A stretch of DNA of 64,000 nt, taken from the NCBI GenBank assembly GCA_001564065.1, contig LKNA01000002.1, positions 43,177 to 107,176 on the forward strand, in the 5' to 3' direction. Below the pieces are notes generated by a model. It was given only the letters and a program-made list of their open reading frames with translations. It was not told the origin of the DNA and searched no databases. This stretch comes from Chitinophagaceae bacterium T5-Br10_B2g13 (GTDB lineage: Bacteria > Bacteroidota > Rhodothermia > Balneolales > Balneolaceae). The position numbers and the translations under genes were made by a program. This document shows positions 27,376 to 36,781 of the stretch, piece by piece. Each line of letters begins with the position of its first letter. Within the stretch, counting starts at the first letter, position 1.

Positions 27376-27436
27376 AGTGTTTTCTTTTCTGCAAAGTTAC
27401 AAAAAAACAGGGTAATGATTAGGTCGGGATCTTCAA

Positions 27437-28696
27437 TCAGTTAGACTTGTACTCGGATGAGATTTCTGTTGATGTTGCACCTTTAATGGCCTCAACTTTA
27501 GACCTATCTGCATCCCACTCCGGCTTTGCGTAGTCAATCACTTCAACATAACCGCCATCTTTACTTTTAATGCGATACTGCTCGGTATTGGGTTTACCGT
27601 CCAGAACAATATTCAAGTGATTGTGGAATGTTTCCAGATCATCATTGTGGATTATGTCATCCAGATTTAATGTTATCGCCTCATCTGCAGTGATGCCGGT
27701 AATTTTACTAAAGCTGTCTGAAACATATTCAAACATAAACTCATTACCCGCAGTCTTGATAAGCTTGTAATTAAAATCTCTGTCGCGTTCAAAAACTTTA
27801 TTAAAATTCGCATTTCTCTTGGAAAGCATTGCCATAATGCGTTTCTGCAAAGATTTATTCTCAAAAGACATTCTCACGATTTTCTGCCCGTGAACGGTCA
27901 GAATTCTGGCTGATGCCTTTACTTCAACAGGCTCGCCTTTTTTGTTCTTGATCACCATTTCATAAGAGCGATCATTAAAATCGCTAGGCTTGAAAGAGTC
28001 AAACTTGTGTTTGTAGGACTCAATCAGCTCATCTTCCAGAATTTCCCAGAATTTAAATTTCTTGAGTTCTTCATCTGCATAACCGGCAAGGTCGCGGAAT
28101 GCCTTGTTTGAAGTGACTATATTTCCTTGTTCGTCTACATCAATAAGGGTTTTCTTGCTCTCTTCTCTGAGCTTATCAAACTCCATTTCAGAGTCTACCA
28201 CTTTTTTCTCCGATCGTTTTCTCTCGGTAATATCATGCTGATAAGAGACCCAGTGAGTGATTTCACCTTTCTCATTAGTTAACGGATGTATATCCCACTG
28301 ATTAATAAACTCTGAACCGTCTTTTCTATAGTTTACAGTATGGCCAAAAAATGCTTTTCCTTCCTTTAATCGCTCTTTCAATTTATCCAGCACAGCTCGG
28401 TCGGTCTTTTCACCCTGCAGAATACGTGGAGTTTTGCCTAAAGCTTCTTCTCGGGTATAGCCGGTCATTTTTGTAAAGCCATCGTTTACATAAACGATTT
28501 TGGGGCCCGGTTCTTCAAGCTCAAGCTCCGTAATCACAATAGAATCGTAATCGCTCCGGATCGCTTTTTCAAGTAGCTCAAGGTGTTTTTTATACTTGTT
28601 TTTCTCTTCGGCTACATCGCTAAATAACTCCTTCAACTCTTTTAAGGATTTATCATCTTTAGCGAGCGATTTCAACTTCTGTTCTAAATTATCCAT
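27437..28696 (-). CDS. Triple PAS-domain protein without an output domain
   Basis: A 419-residue soluble protein made of an N-terminal coiled coil (1-45) and three PAS domains (about 45-165, 172-285 and 305-415). The first carries the YVNDGFTKMTGYTREEALGKTPRILQ-type core and PAC ending (HWVSYQHDITERK). Nothing follows the last PAS domain: no kinase, GGDEF, EAL or HTH. It may be a partner of a separate kinase, or a redox/ligand sensor acting by protein contact. The LOV flavin cysteine is absent (KTPR in place of NCR). It is 61 bp upstream of sufE. Confidence 0.85.
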   Translation of the reverse strand: MDNLEQKLKSLAKDDKSLKELKELFSDVAEEKNKYKKHLELLEKAIRSDYDSIVITELELEEPGPKIVYVNDGFTKMTGYTREEALGKTPRILQGEKTDRAVLDKLKERLKEGKAFFGHTVNYRKDGSEFINQWDIHPLTNEKGEITHWVSYQHDITERKRSEKKVVDSEMEFDKLREESKKTLIDVDEQGNIVTSNKAFRDLAGYADEELKKFKFWEILEDELIESYKHKFDSFKPSDFNDRSYEMVIKNKKGEPVEVKASARILTVHGQKIVRMSFENKSLQKRIMAMLSKRNANFNKVFERDRDFNYKLIKTAGNEFMFEYVSDSFSKITGITADEAITLNLDDIIHNDDLETFHNHLNIVLDGKPNTEQYRIKSKDGGYVEVIDYAKPEWDADRSKVEAIKGATSTEISSEYKSN

Positions 28697-28880
28697 CTAC
28701 TTGTGCTGGTTTTTCTAACTGGTTCTACTGTTTAAATTGAAGAAACAGGCATTTCGTTCATGTTTATTTATCGTCAACAGGCTTTAACGAGTATGCCGTT
28801 CTAAATCATTCCTTTTTTATTAAACATTTCTGCAATTTAATATCGATATCAAAAATTCTCCTTCTTTAAGCAAAAAAAGA

Positions 28881-28900
28881 CTGCGAGAAATAACCCGCAG
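28881..28900 (-). terminator. Terminator of the acyl-CoA dehydrogenase gene
   Basis: On the minus strand CTGCG...CGCAG forms the stem and is followed by TCTTTTTTTG. It sits 25 bp past the acyl-CoA dehydrogenase stop. The remaining gap to 28697 holds the promoter region of the PAS gene; I see nothing else in it. Confidence 0.8.
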
Positions 28901-28925
28901 CCTTTAATTTTGTAAAAGAGTTCAA

Positions 28926-30095
28926 CTACCCTTCTTTCAGGATAATTTTTGCAATGGTAGCAAGCTGCATGTTGGATGTTCCTTCATAGATTTTGCCAAT
29001 TTTGGCATCTCTGTAGTATTTCTCAACAGGATACTCTTTCACGTATCCGTATCCGCCATATAGATCTACCGCCATTGAGCTTACTTTTTCTGCTACTTCG
29101 GAGCTATAATACTTCGCCATTGCAGCTTCCTTGAGAAACGGCTGACCGGCCTCTTTCAGCCTCGCTGCATTATACACTAGCAATCTTGCCATTTCCAGTT
29201 GGGTAGCCATCTCGCTAAGCTGGAATTGAACACCCTGAAAATCCGCGATGGCTTTCCCAAACTGCTTTCGCTCTTTTGTGTATGCAATGGCTGCATCAAA
29301 TGCTCCCTGGGCAATACCGATCATTTGAGCGCCAATACCGATTCGTCCTTCATTTAGCGTTTCAATCGCTACTTTATATCCCTTTCCAACCTCACCGAGA
29401 ACATTCTCTTTCGGTACACGAACGTCTTCGAGAAGCAGTTCGCAAGTAGAGCTTGCCCGGATACCCAGTTTGTTTTCCTTTTTAGAGACAGAAAAACCTT
29501 CCATACCCCGCTCTACAATAAAAGCTGTAATTCCTTTGTACCCTGCAGATGGATCCACCGTAGCGAAAACAAGGAATATATCGGCCTCTTTGGCATTTGT
29601 AATCCAAAGCTTGGTTCCATTTAAAATGTAGTCGTCGCCATCTTCTTTTGCGGCACACTTCAGTGCAAAGGCATCACTTCCCGAACCTGCTTCTGAAAGA
29701 CAGTAAGCACCCACTTTTTCGGTAGCCAGCTGAGGTAAAAACTTCTTCTTAACTTCATCCGAACCCCAGTTTAAAAAGGCGTTATTAACCAGTGTGTTTT
29801 GCACATCCATGAATACACCCACGGATGCATCAACGCGTGAAATTTGCTCAATAGCTACAATGCTCATAAAAAATGAGCCGCCTCCACCCTGATACTCTTC
29901 CGGGACTTCAATACCCATAAAACCCATATCAAAAAACTGCTTGATCAGGTCTTTGTCCAATTTAGCAGCCTCATCCATTTCATGAACCTTGGGCTTAATC
30001 ATTGTATCTGCAAATTCTGCTGCTGCGTCTCTCAGCATCTGCTCATCTTCGGTCAATTGCGTGAGCGGAGAAATTTTACTTCCTGTATCTGACAT
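28926..30095 (-). CDS. Acyl-CoA dehydrogenase (short/branched-chain type)
   Basis: A 389-residue flavoprotein that oxidises acyl-CoA to the 2-enoyl-CoA. It has the family segments YCLSEAGSGSDA (FAD/substrate loop), LWITNA, ERKQFGKAIADFQGVQF, and the C-terminal catalytic-base region KIGKIYEGTSNMQ, where the glutamate lies in the YEGT position of short-chain and branched-chain enzymes. Divergent from the methylmalonyl-CoA mutase operon across 151-169 bp, which fits a shared role in odd- or branched-chain acyl catabolism. Confidence 0.93.
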   Translation of the reverse strand: MSDTGSKISPLTQLTEDEQMLRDAAAEFADTMIKPKVHEMDEAAKLDKDLIKQFFDMGFMGIEVPEEYQGGGGSFFMSIVAIEQISRVDASVGVFMDVQNTLVNNAFLNWGSDEVKKKFLPQLATEKVGAYCLSEAGSGSDAFALKCAAKEDGDDYILNGTKLWITNAKEADIFLVFATVDPSAGYKGITAFIVERGMEGFSVSKKENKLGIRASSTCELLLEDVRVPKENVLGEVGKGYKVAIETLNEGRIGIGAQMIGIAQGAFDAAIAYTKERKQFGKAIADFQGVQFQLSEMATQLEMARLLVYNAARLKEAGQPFLKEAAMAKYYSSEVAEKVSSMAVDLYGGYGYVKEYPVEKYYRDAKIGKIYEGTSNMQLATIAKIILKEG

Positions 30096-30264
30096 AGTCT
30101 TTCTTATTAAGTTATTCGGTAATTTTTCGGTATAAATATAGGAGTTTGTAAGCGCTTTTCCGTACCCAATTTCCGTTTAAGTTAGCGAAACAGAGAGCTC
30201 CTCACTATTTTACGATCATTATAGAAACAGAATAAAATCAAATGCAGTGAAGAAGCAAAAAGAA

Positions 30265-32229
30265 ATGAATCTTTTTTCAGAATTTGAACCCATTAGCCGC
30301 GAGCAGTGGGAAGAACAGATCAGAAAAGATCTGAAAGGTGCTGATTACAAAAAGAAACTAAAGTGGAACACTCTGGAGGGGCTGTCCCCATATCCATTTT
30401 ACCGTTCAGACGATTTGGATAAACTGAAGCACTACCGGGCTGAATCTGTCAAAGCAACAATCAATTCTGACTGGTATCGCTGTGAACTGATCTCAGAATC
30501 TGACCCGGCCGAAACCAACAGCGAACTAAAACAATCGCTTAAAGGCGGTGCTGATTCGTTTCAAATAACTTGCGATATTTCTTACAGTGACGGGGCCGTT
30601 GGCGGAAATATGATTGGCACTCAACTCCAATCCCAAAAAGATTTTGACAGAATGGTCTCCGGTATTGACTTTTCTGATTGTAAATTACTCTTCGACAGCG
30701 GCATGAATACCCCTGCTGTTCTGGCAATGATACAGAACTCAGAGAGTAACATTAAGAACGCCGGTTTCTTTTTTGATCCTTTTACTTTCACTGCACAACA
30801 TGGGCGTGAGCCTCTGCCACCTGAAAAGCTAAATCGTATCATCCGACAGCTTACCGGCCAAAATAATTTCAAAACGCTCTGTGCAAACGGACTTTTTTAT
30901 CACACATCGGGCGCTTCAATCATTCAGGAACTGGGAGTATCACTGGCAATCGCAAGTGAATACCTGGCGCGCAGCAACAAACAAAACCTAAACCAAACGG
31001 CCGGTTCCATACAATTCCGCTTAAGCGCCGGGCCACTCTACTTTCCTGAGATTGCAAAGTTCAGAGCTACACGAATTTTATGGGCTAACCTACTCGATGC
31101 GTATGGAGCAGACCATACTCAGCCGCTGTATATACACGCTGAAACGACACCGCAGAATCAAACTCTGGCCGACCCTCATAACAATACACTGCGAGCAACA
31201 ACTGAAGCGATGTCGGCAGTGATGGGAGGTGTTGATTCCCTTGTAATTCAACCCTACGACGAGAAATTCAACACTAGCAATACATTCTCATCCCGAATTG
31301 CTCGCAATATACATCATATTATTGCTGAGGAAGCGCATTTCGGGAAGGTTGACGACCCTGCGGCCGGATCATATTATATTGAGCAGCTTACAGATGAGAT
31401 TGCGCATAAAAGCTGGGAGTTTTTCCAAATGATCGAAAAACAGGGTGGATTTCTTCACGCATTGAAAAGCAGATCCTTACAGTCAGAAATTAAGACTTCC
31501 AGAAACAGAAAAATTGAAGCCTATGCCACCGGCAAGCGGACTTTAGTTGGAGTAAATAACTATACCAACAGTGATGAAAAGCTTCCCGATCCCGTATTAA
31601 CAACCGATTTTACCGATGCCCTGAGTACTTCGGACAGTTCCGCAACTGTCGATTCCGAAAAACTGATCGATTCACTTTCTGTAAATCTAAATAACGAACA
31701 TTTTGTTGGCGATCTTTTTCCCGCCTACTTAGAGCCTCAAAAAGTTCTTTACACATCCCTTGAGCCTTTCCGGGCCGGCGAAATATTCGAATCTATCCGG
31801 CGACGAACTGAAGAGTATGCGGATAAAAATGAAGGCTTTCCAACTGTTCAGCTCGTGCCCGTGGGAAATAAAAAGTGGAGGAAACTTCGTGCCACGTTTG
31901 CATCCAATATATTAGGCTGTGCCGGTTTCAAAATCGATTCACCTATTGGGTTTGAATCCGTTGAAAGTGCTCTTGAAAAGCTAAGCTCGAACCAATCCGA
32001 TATTTACGTATTATGCGGGGCTGACGATGAATACGGCGAGTTAGTCAAATCTTTTTGTGATGAATTTGGAACAAAAGGAGTATTGGTTCTTGCCGGGAAT
32101 CCAAAAAACAATGAAGCTCAATTCAGTAAATTCGGTATTGATCACTTTATCTATTCTGGTATGAATATCCCTGAAACCCTATTAACAATTCAGGATCAAA
32201 TTTTTAAAACTGAAAAGGCATCATCATGA
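30265..32229 (+). CDS. mutA: Methylmalonyl-CoA mutase small subunit
   Basis: The non-catalytic beta subunit (654 residues) of the adenosylcobalamin-dependent mutase, paired with mutB. The TIM-barrel-like half carries [17 protein letters not shown] and [14 protein letters not shown]. The C-terminal B12-like domain is vestigial: no DxHxxG is present around [20 protein letters not shown] start 6 codons upstream (30247) is possible; I prefer the ATG, whose product begins [18 protein letters not shown]. The stop overlaps the mutB start by 4 bp (ATGA). Confidence 0.94.
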   Translation: MNLFSEFEPISREQWEEQIRKDLKGADYKKKLKWNTLEGLSPYPFYRSDDLDKLKHYRAESVKATINSDWYRCELISESDPAETNSELKQSLKGGADSFQITCDISYSDGAVGGNMIGTQLQSQKDFDRMVSGIDFSDCKLLFDSGMNTPAVLAMIQNSESNIKNAGFFFDPFTFTAQHGREPLPPEKLNRIIRQLTGQNNFKTLCANGLFYHTSGASIIQELGVSLAIASEYLARSNKQNLNQTAGSIQFRLSAGPLYFPEIAKFRATRILWANLLDAYGADHTQPLYIHAETTPQNQTLADPHNNTLRATTEAMSAVMGGVDSLVIQPYDEKFNTSNTFSSRIARNIHHIIAEEAHFGKVDDPAAGSYYIEQLTDEIAHKSWEFFQMIEKQGGFLHALKSRSLQSEIKTSRNRKIEAYATGKRTLVGVNNYTNSDEKLPDPVLTTDFTDALSTSDSSATVDSEKLIDSLSVNLNNEHFVGDLFPAYLEPQKVLYTSLEPFRAGEIFESIRRRTEEYADKNEGFPTVQLVPVGNKKWRKLRATFASNILGCAGFKIDSPIGFESVESALEKLSSNQSDIYVLCGADDEYGELVKSFCDEFGTKGVLVLAGNPKNNEAQFSKFGIDHFIYSGMNIPETLLTIQDQIFKTEKASS

Positions 32230-34361
32230 GACCCGATTTTTCAACAATAGAACTCAAGCCCGGCTTATCCTCAGAAAAATCAATGTCCGGTGAGTCAACT
32301 CGTACTGAATGGACCACCCCGGAAAAAATCACGGTTAAACCCCGGTATTCGGAGAATGATATTTCAAAATTGAATCATCTCGATTTTGCGGCCGGTATTC
32401 CACCCTATCTCCGCGGCCCATACTCAACGATGTATACGGTTCGTCCCTGGACGATTCGTCAATATGCGGGCTTTTCAACGGCTGAAGATTCCAACGAATT
32501 TTATCGCAAAAATTTAGCTGCCGGGCAGAAAGGCCTTTCCGTTGCTTTTGATCTGGCTACACATCGCGGTTACGATTCAGATCACCCGCGGGTTTCCGGA
32601 GATGTCGGGAAAGCGGGAGTGGCCATCGACTCAATTCTGGACATGAAAGTTCTCTTTGATCAGATTCCACTGGATGAGATGTCCGTTTCCATGACGATGA
32701 ACGGGGCTGTAATTCCGGTGATGGCGTTCTACATTGTTGCGGCCGAAGAACAGGGTGTTCCGCGTGAAAAGCTGAGTGGTACCATTCAGAATGACATCCT
32801 TAAAGAGTTTATGGTGCGCAACACCTATATCTATCCACCCGCACCCTCCATGCGAATTGTAGGAGATATTTTTGAGTACACTTCAAAATATATGCCGCGC
32901 TTTAACTCCATCAGCGTTAGTGGGTACCACATGCACGAAGCGGGTGCCACTGCAGACCTGGAACTTGCTTATACGCTGGCTGATGCACTCGAATATGTTA
33001 GGGCCGGAATTAAAAACGGCTTGGACGTGGATGATTTTGCCCCGAGAATTTCGTTCTTCTGGGGAATTGGAATGAACCACTTTATGGAGATCGCCAAGAT
33101 GCGGGCCGGGCGAATGCTTTGGGCCAAATTAATGAAGCAGTTCAACCCTAAGAATCCAAAATCACTTTCGCTGAGAACACACTCTCAAACATCCGGGTAC
33201 AGCCTCACAGAACAGGATCCTTTCAACAATATTGCCCGAACAACGATTGAAGCGATGGCGGCTGCATTGGGGCATACTCAGTCATTACACACCAATGCAC
33301 TGGACGAAGCCATCGCACTGCCAACGGATTTCTCGGCTCGAATTGCCCGAAATACGCAGCTTTTCCTCCAGGAGGAAACAGGTATCACCAAGGCGATCGA
33401 CCCATGGGCAGGAAGTTACTACGTGGAAACGCTAACCGATCAACTGGCAAGAAATGCACTCGATCTTATTGAAGAAGTAGAAGAGCTTGGCGGCATGGCA
33501 AAAGCGATTGAAGCAGGTGTTCCTAAAATGAGAATTGAAGAGGCTGCAGCCCGCAAACAGGCGCGAATAGACAGCGGAAAAGAGACCATCGTTGGTGTAA
33601 ATAAATATCGGCTGGCCAAAGAGGAGCCGATCGATATTCTTGAAGTGGATAATGAAAAAGTACGACAATCTCAGATTGAACGACTGCAAAAATTAAAAGC
33701 TGAAAGAGATCAGAATGAAGTTGAGGCATCGCTTGACGCCCTTTCCAAATGCGCTGAATCAGGGGAGGGAAATCTCCTGGAGTTAGCCATTGATGCAGCA
33801 CGGAAACGGGCTTCATTGGGTGAAATTTCCGATGCGATGGAGGAATCTTTCGGTCGTTACCAGGCAACCATTAAATCTATATCAGGCGTGTATTCATCAG
33901 AAATTGACGACAACGAGGAATTTAAAAAGGCCAGGGAACTGGCTGACCAATTTGAAGAGAAAGAAGGACGCAGGCCGCGAATTATGGTTGCAAAAATGGG
34001 GCAGGATGGCCACGATCGCGGTGCCAAGGTGATCTCTACCAGCTTTGCCGATTTAGGTTTTGATGTAGATATCGGTCCGCTTTTTCAAACCCCGGAAGAA
34101 GCTGCCCGGCAAGCTGTTGAAAATGACGTTCACATTCTCGGTGTATCAAGCCTGGCTGCGGGACATAAATCTCTTGTTCCAAAAGTGGTTGATGAATTGA
34201 AGAAGCTGGGACGTGAGGATATCATGGTCATTGTAGGTGGAGTCATTCCGAATCAGGATTATAAGTTTCTCTATGATCATGGAGTAGCTGCCGTTTTCGG
34301 ACCCGGAACGGTTATTCCCGTAGCAGCACAAAAGATTTTAAAAATCTTGATGAGGGATTAA
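32226..34361 (+). CDS. mutB: Methylmalonyl-CoA mutase large (catalytic) subunit
   Basis: The catalytic subunit (711 residues), interconverting (R)-methylmalonyl-CoA and succinyl-CoA in the propionate pathway. The barrel domain contains [18 protein letters not shown] and [20 protein letters not shown]. The cobalamin domain near the C-terminus has DGHDRGAK (histidine ligand near residue 595) and [10 protein letters not shown]. It is translationally coupled to mutA. The expected next gene, meaB, is displaced about 500 bp by the DUF559 unit. Confidence 0.97.
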   Translation: MRPDFSTIELKPGLSSEKSMSGESTRTEWTTPEKITVKPRYSENDISKLNHLDFAAGIPPYLRGPYSTMYTVRPWTIRQYAGFSTAEDSNEFYRKNLAAGQKGLSVAFDLATHRGYDSDHPRVSGDVGKAGVAIDSILDMKVLFDQIPLDEMSVSMTMNGAVIPVMAFYIVAAEEQGVPREKLSGTIQNDILKEFMVRNTYIYPPAPSMRIVGDIFEYTSKYMPRFNSISVSGYHMHEAGATADLELAYTLADALEYVRAGIKNGLDVDDFAPRISFFWGIGMNHFMEIAKMRAGRMLWAKLMKQFNPKNPKSLSLRTHSQTSGYSLTEQDPFNNIARTTIEAMAAALGHTQSLHTNALDEAIALPTDFSARIARNTQLFLQEETGITKAIDPWAGSYYVETLTDQLARNALDLIEEVEELGGMAKAIEAGVPKMRIEEAAARKQARIDSGKETIVGVNKYRLAKEEPIDILEVDNEKVRQSQIERLQKLKAERDQNEVEASLDALSKCAESGEGNLLELAIDAARKRASLGEISDAMEESFGRYQATIKSISGVYSSEIDDNEEFKKARELADQFEEKEGRRPRIMVAKMGQDGHDRGAKVISTSFADLGFDVDIGPLFQTPEEAARQAVENDVHILGVSSLAAGHKSLVPKVVDELKKLGREDIMVIVGGVIPNQDYKFLYDHGVAAVFGPGTVIPVAAQKILKILMRD

Positions 34362-34373
34362 ACACAATGTAAT

Positions 34374-34389
34374 CTCCCCTCGAGGGGAG
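34374..34389. repeat. Left palindrome of DUF559 unit
   Basis: A perfect 16-bp palindrome, CTCCCCTCGAGGGGAG, 12 bp after the mutB stop. It recurs with one base change at 34841-34856 and nowhere else intact in this window. Confidence 0.85.
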
Positions 34390-34403
34390 TGGGAGTGTAA
34401 AAA

Positions 34404-34417
34404 TTACTTCTAAGTAA
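34404..34417. repeat. Small inverted repeat before DUF559 start
   Basis: TTACTT-ct-AAGTAA, perfect 6-bp arms, ending 3 bp before the DUF559 ATG. It could be an operator or could hide the ribosome-binding region. Confidence 0.4.
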
Positions 34418-34420
34418 ATC

Positions 34421-34801
34421 ATGCCCAACAAAATTCTCCCATATAACCCAAAGCTGAAAAAACTCGCCAGAGAATTGCGCAGTAATATGACCTACGGTGA
34501 AGTATTGTTATGGCAAGAGATAAGAGGAAAAAAATTAGGGTATCAATTTCACAGACAAGTGCCCATCAAAAATTACATTGTAGATTTCTTTTGCCATGAA
34601 CTTCTTTTAGCAATCGAAATTGATGGGTGTTATCATGATCATCCTGAAGTATCCATTTCAGATTTGAACAGACAACAGGAAATTGAAGAAAACGGAGTCA
34701 ACTTTCTTAGATTTAGTGAAACTGAGGTTAAGAAAAAAATTTCAGATGTTTTAGAAGACATACAGAATTGGATCAAATTGAATCATAATCAAAACTCTTA
34801 A
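34421..34801 (+). CDS. DUF559 endonuclease-like protein (PD-(D/E)XK fold)
   Basis: A 126-residue protein of the DUF559 family, which shares the Vsr-like restriction-endonuclease fold. Likely catalytic positions are D55 (IVDFFCHE) and E66/D68 (AIEIDG), with the conserved LLWQEIRGKKLGYQFHRQ segment before them and FLRFSE after. It is markedly A+T-rich compared with mutB and meaB, uses AAA/AAT/TTT codons heavily, and is flanked by matching palindromes. It interrupts an otherwise standard mutB-meaB pair, pointing to later insertion. Nuclease activity and any role in moving its own flanks are inference. Confidence 0.9.
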   Translation: MPNKILPYNPKLKKLARELRSNMTYGEVLLWQEIRGKKLGYQFHRQVPIKNYIVDFFCHELLLAIEIDGCYHDHPEVSISDLNRQQEIEENGVNFLRFSETEVKKKISDVLEDIQNWIKLNHNQNS

Positions 34802-34810
34802 CACCCCTCC

Positions 34811-34838
34811 CTCCATCCCGAAAGTATTCGGGATGGAG
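34811..34838. repeat. 12-bp hairpin inside right edge of DUF559 unit
   Basis: CTCCATCCCGAA (34811-34822) pairs perfectly with TTCGGGATGGAG (34827-34838) around a 4-base loop, 9 bp after the DUF559 stop. It has no U-tract, so it is not a standard terminator; with the neighbouring palindrome it makes a double-hairpin end. Confidence 0.8.
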
Positions 34839-34840
34839 TA

Positions 34841-34856
34841 CTCCCCTCAAGGGGAG
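34841..34856. repeat. Right palindrome of DUF559 unit
   Basis: CTCCCCTCAAGGGGAG, with 7-bp arms, 11 bp before the meaB start. It matches the left palindrome in 15 of 16 bases. Confidence 0.85.
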
Positions 34857-34867
34857 AATTCAATAAC

Positions 34868-35935
34868 ATGACAAAATCCAAAAACAAATCACTTTCAATT
34901 AATAAAGGTTCTGATGTGAATGACCCTGTCAATCCAAATTACCGATCGAAGCGGGCGGCTGAGAAGTCTGTAGAAGAGTATGTCGACGGAATTCTGAGTG
35001 GCGACCGTACAACCCTCTCGCAGGCTATTACACTTATTGAAAGCAGTAATAGTGAAAGGCGTGAGATGGGTCAGAAGATTCTGGAAAAGTGTCTTCCCAA
35101 AACCGGGAACTCCATTCGAATAGGAATTACGGGTGTGCCCGGAGTTGGAAAAAGTACTTTCATTGAAGCTATGGGACAACACATTATTGAAAAAGGGCAC
35201 AAACTCGCCGTACTGACTATAGACCCGAGCAGCAGCCGTTCCAAGGGAAGTATTTTAGGAGATAAAACCCGCATGCAAAATCTTTCAACGGACGACCGTG
35301 CATTTATCCGTCCATCTCCCACTTCAGGCACATTAGGCGGTGTTGCCCAAAAAACGCGGGAAACCATGCTTTTATGTGAGGCCGCCGGGTACGACACCAT
35401 TTTTATTGAAACCGTTGGCGTAGGTCAATCCGAAACCACCGTTCATTCGATGGTTGATTTTTTCCTGCTACTGATGCTTGCCGGAGCAGGCGACGAACTG
35501 CAGGGAATCAAGCGTGGAATTATGGAAATGGCAGATCTTATTGCCATCAACAAAGCTGAAGGAGAAAATATACGTGCCGCTAAAAAAGCTAAACTCGAAT
35601 ATGAAAATGCGTTGTCTTTATTCCCGCCATCCCCTTCCGGCTGGAAACCAAAAGTGCTAACCTGTTCTGCACTTCAGGAAAGTGGTATTGAAGAGATCTG
35701 GAATGAGATTCAGAACTATCTGGAACTAACTTCAGAAAATGGATTTTTTGAGGAACGCCGAAAAGAGCAAGCCGCTTACTGGATGTATGAAACCATCAAC
35801 CGCGAGCTGAAACAGAAATTTTATTCAAAACCCGGTATTAAAGAGAAGCTTGCCAATGTTGAGAAGGATGTGCAAACAGGAAAGCTAAGTTCATATAAAG
35901 CAGCAAAGGATCTTCTCAATTTTTTCGAAAAATAA
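34868..35935 (+). CDS. meaB: Methylmalonyl-CoA mutase-associated GTPase MeaB
   Basis: A 355-residue G3E-family GTPase that guards cofactor loading and protects the mutase. The P-loop is GVPGVGKST, with TIDPSSSRSKGSILGDKTRM after it. The switch region FIETVGVGQSE and the base motif INKAEGEN (NKAE in place of NKxD, normal for MeaB) are also present. A C-terminal dimerisation arm is present. It works with mutA/mutB just upstream, separated only by the DUF559 unit. Its stop is 9 bp from the convergent cdaA stop, with no room for a terminator. Confidence 0.96.
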   Translation: MTKSKNKSLSINKGSDVNDPVNPNYRSKRAAEKSVEEYVDGILSGDRTTLSQAITLIESSNSERREMGQKILEKCLPKTGNSIRIGITGVPGVGKSTFIEAMGQHIIEKGHKLAVLTIDPSSSRSKGSILGDKTRMQNLSTDDRAFIRPSPTSGTLGGVAQKTRETMLLCEAAGYDTIFIETVGVGQSETTVHSMVDFFLLLMLAGAGDELQGIKRGIMEMADLIAINKAEGENIRAAKKAKLEYENALSLFPPSPSGWKPKVLTCSALQESGIEEIWNEIQNYLELTSENGFFEERRKEQAAYWMYETINRELKQKFYSKPGIKEKLANVEKDVQTGKLSSYKAAKDLLNFFEK

Positions 35936-35944
35936 ACCAGCTCA

Positions 35945-36757
35945 TTAATTCATTTCCAGATCGGCTTTCTCTGAACTGAATCCCATTCCATCCCCTTTCT
36001 CCTCTCCGAGGGATGTCTCCATCTCGGTTCGCAGTTTCTGAATAGACAATCCACTTGTCAATGCGCCATTTTTTGCGATCGAAATACGTCCGGTCTCTTC
36101 AGAAACAACAATCACAAATACGTTATTTGTTTCACTGATTCCAACCGCTGCCCGGTGCCGTGTTCCAAATACAGATGAGATGTTGGGGTTTTGAGAGATA
36201 GGCAGATAACAGCTCGCGGCAACAATGCGATTATTCCGAATCACAACGGCGCCATCATGAAGAGGAGTATCTTTTTGAAATATTGTTTGCAGCAACTGCG
36301 CATTAACGCGGGCGTCCAGTTTCACCCCCACATCAACCAGATCCTGCAGTGAAGAGCTTCGGGCAAACACAATTAGTGCGCCGGTTTTAACCTGCGCCAT
36401 ATTCTTCACCGCATCAATAACCTCCTCGATAACCGTGTCTGCCCCCGACCTGCCGATAAACCGATCGAATGTAGTATTCTGACCAAGGCTGTAGAGAAGC
36501 TTGCGGATCTCGGGCTGAAAGATGATAAATACAGCCAGTACACCGACATCCAGAATGCTTCGAAGCATGAAGTTAAGCGTGGTAAAACCCAGCAAACTCA
36601 CAACACCGTTCAGGATGATGACAAAAAGAAGGCCCAGTGCAGCCTGAATCGCGAACGTCCCCCGAATCCATCTGTACAGATAGAACAACACCAGCGCAAT
36701 CACCAGTGTTTCCAGCAGGTCTTTGAGACCAAACTCTAAAAATCCTATCGGTATCAC
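35945..36757 (-). CDS. cdaA: Diadenylate cyclase CdaA
   Basis: A membrane-bound c-di-AMP synthase (270 residues). Three N-terminal membrane helices (about 10-80) precede the DAC domain with DGAVVI and GTRHRAAVG, the two catalytic/ATP-binding motifs. c-di-AMP usually controls potassium and osmotic balance; the two MscS channels at 50-52 kb are in the same broad physiology, but not linked directly. Located 24 bp downstream of folP, the frequent gene order in Bacteroidota. The usual CdaR regulator is not adjacent. Confidence 0.95.
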   Translation of the reverse strand: MIPIGFLEFGLKDLLETLVIALVLFYLYRWIRGTFAIQAALGLLFVIILNGVVSLLGFTTLNFMLRSILDVGVLAVFIIFQPEIRKLLYSLGQNTTFDRFIGRSGADTVIEEVIDAVKNMAQVKTGALIVFARSSSLQDLVDVGVKLDARVNAQLLQTIFQKDTPLHDGAVVIRNNRIVAASCYLPISQNPNISSVFGTRHRAAVGISETNNVFVIVVSEETGRISIAKNGALTSGLSIQKLRTEMETSLGEEKGDGMGFSSEKADLEMN

Positions 36758-36781
36758 AGTTTCAAATTTTGAGGTTATCTG

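Larger units (their letters stand above)
34374..34856. mobile_element. Palindrome-bracketed DUF559 unit
   Basis: A 483-bp segment between mutB and meaB that looks inserted. Its left edge is the perfect palindrome CTCCCCTCGAGGGGAG (34374-34389). Its right edge is CTCCCCTCAAGGGGAG (34841-34856), the same sequence but for one central base. A 12-bp hairpin lies just inside the right edge (34811-34838). The enclosed ORF is about one third G+C by my count over 34441-34800, clearly below mutB and meaB. Without it mutB and meaB would be about 24 bp apart. There is no transposase or obvious target duplication, so mobility is inferred from structure alone. Confidence 0.6.

Noticed and set aside
27437..28696. 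LOV photoreceptor in the PAS protein
   Set aside because: The LQG-like segment is present, but the flavin-binding cysteine of the NCRFLQ motif is replaced (KTPRILQ).
30241..30264. Alternative GTG start or a 2-codon ORF (ATG CAG TGA) before mutA
   Set aside because: The six extra residues add no homology, and the tiny ORF has no support beyond its codons.
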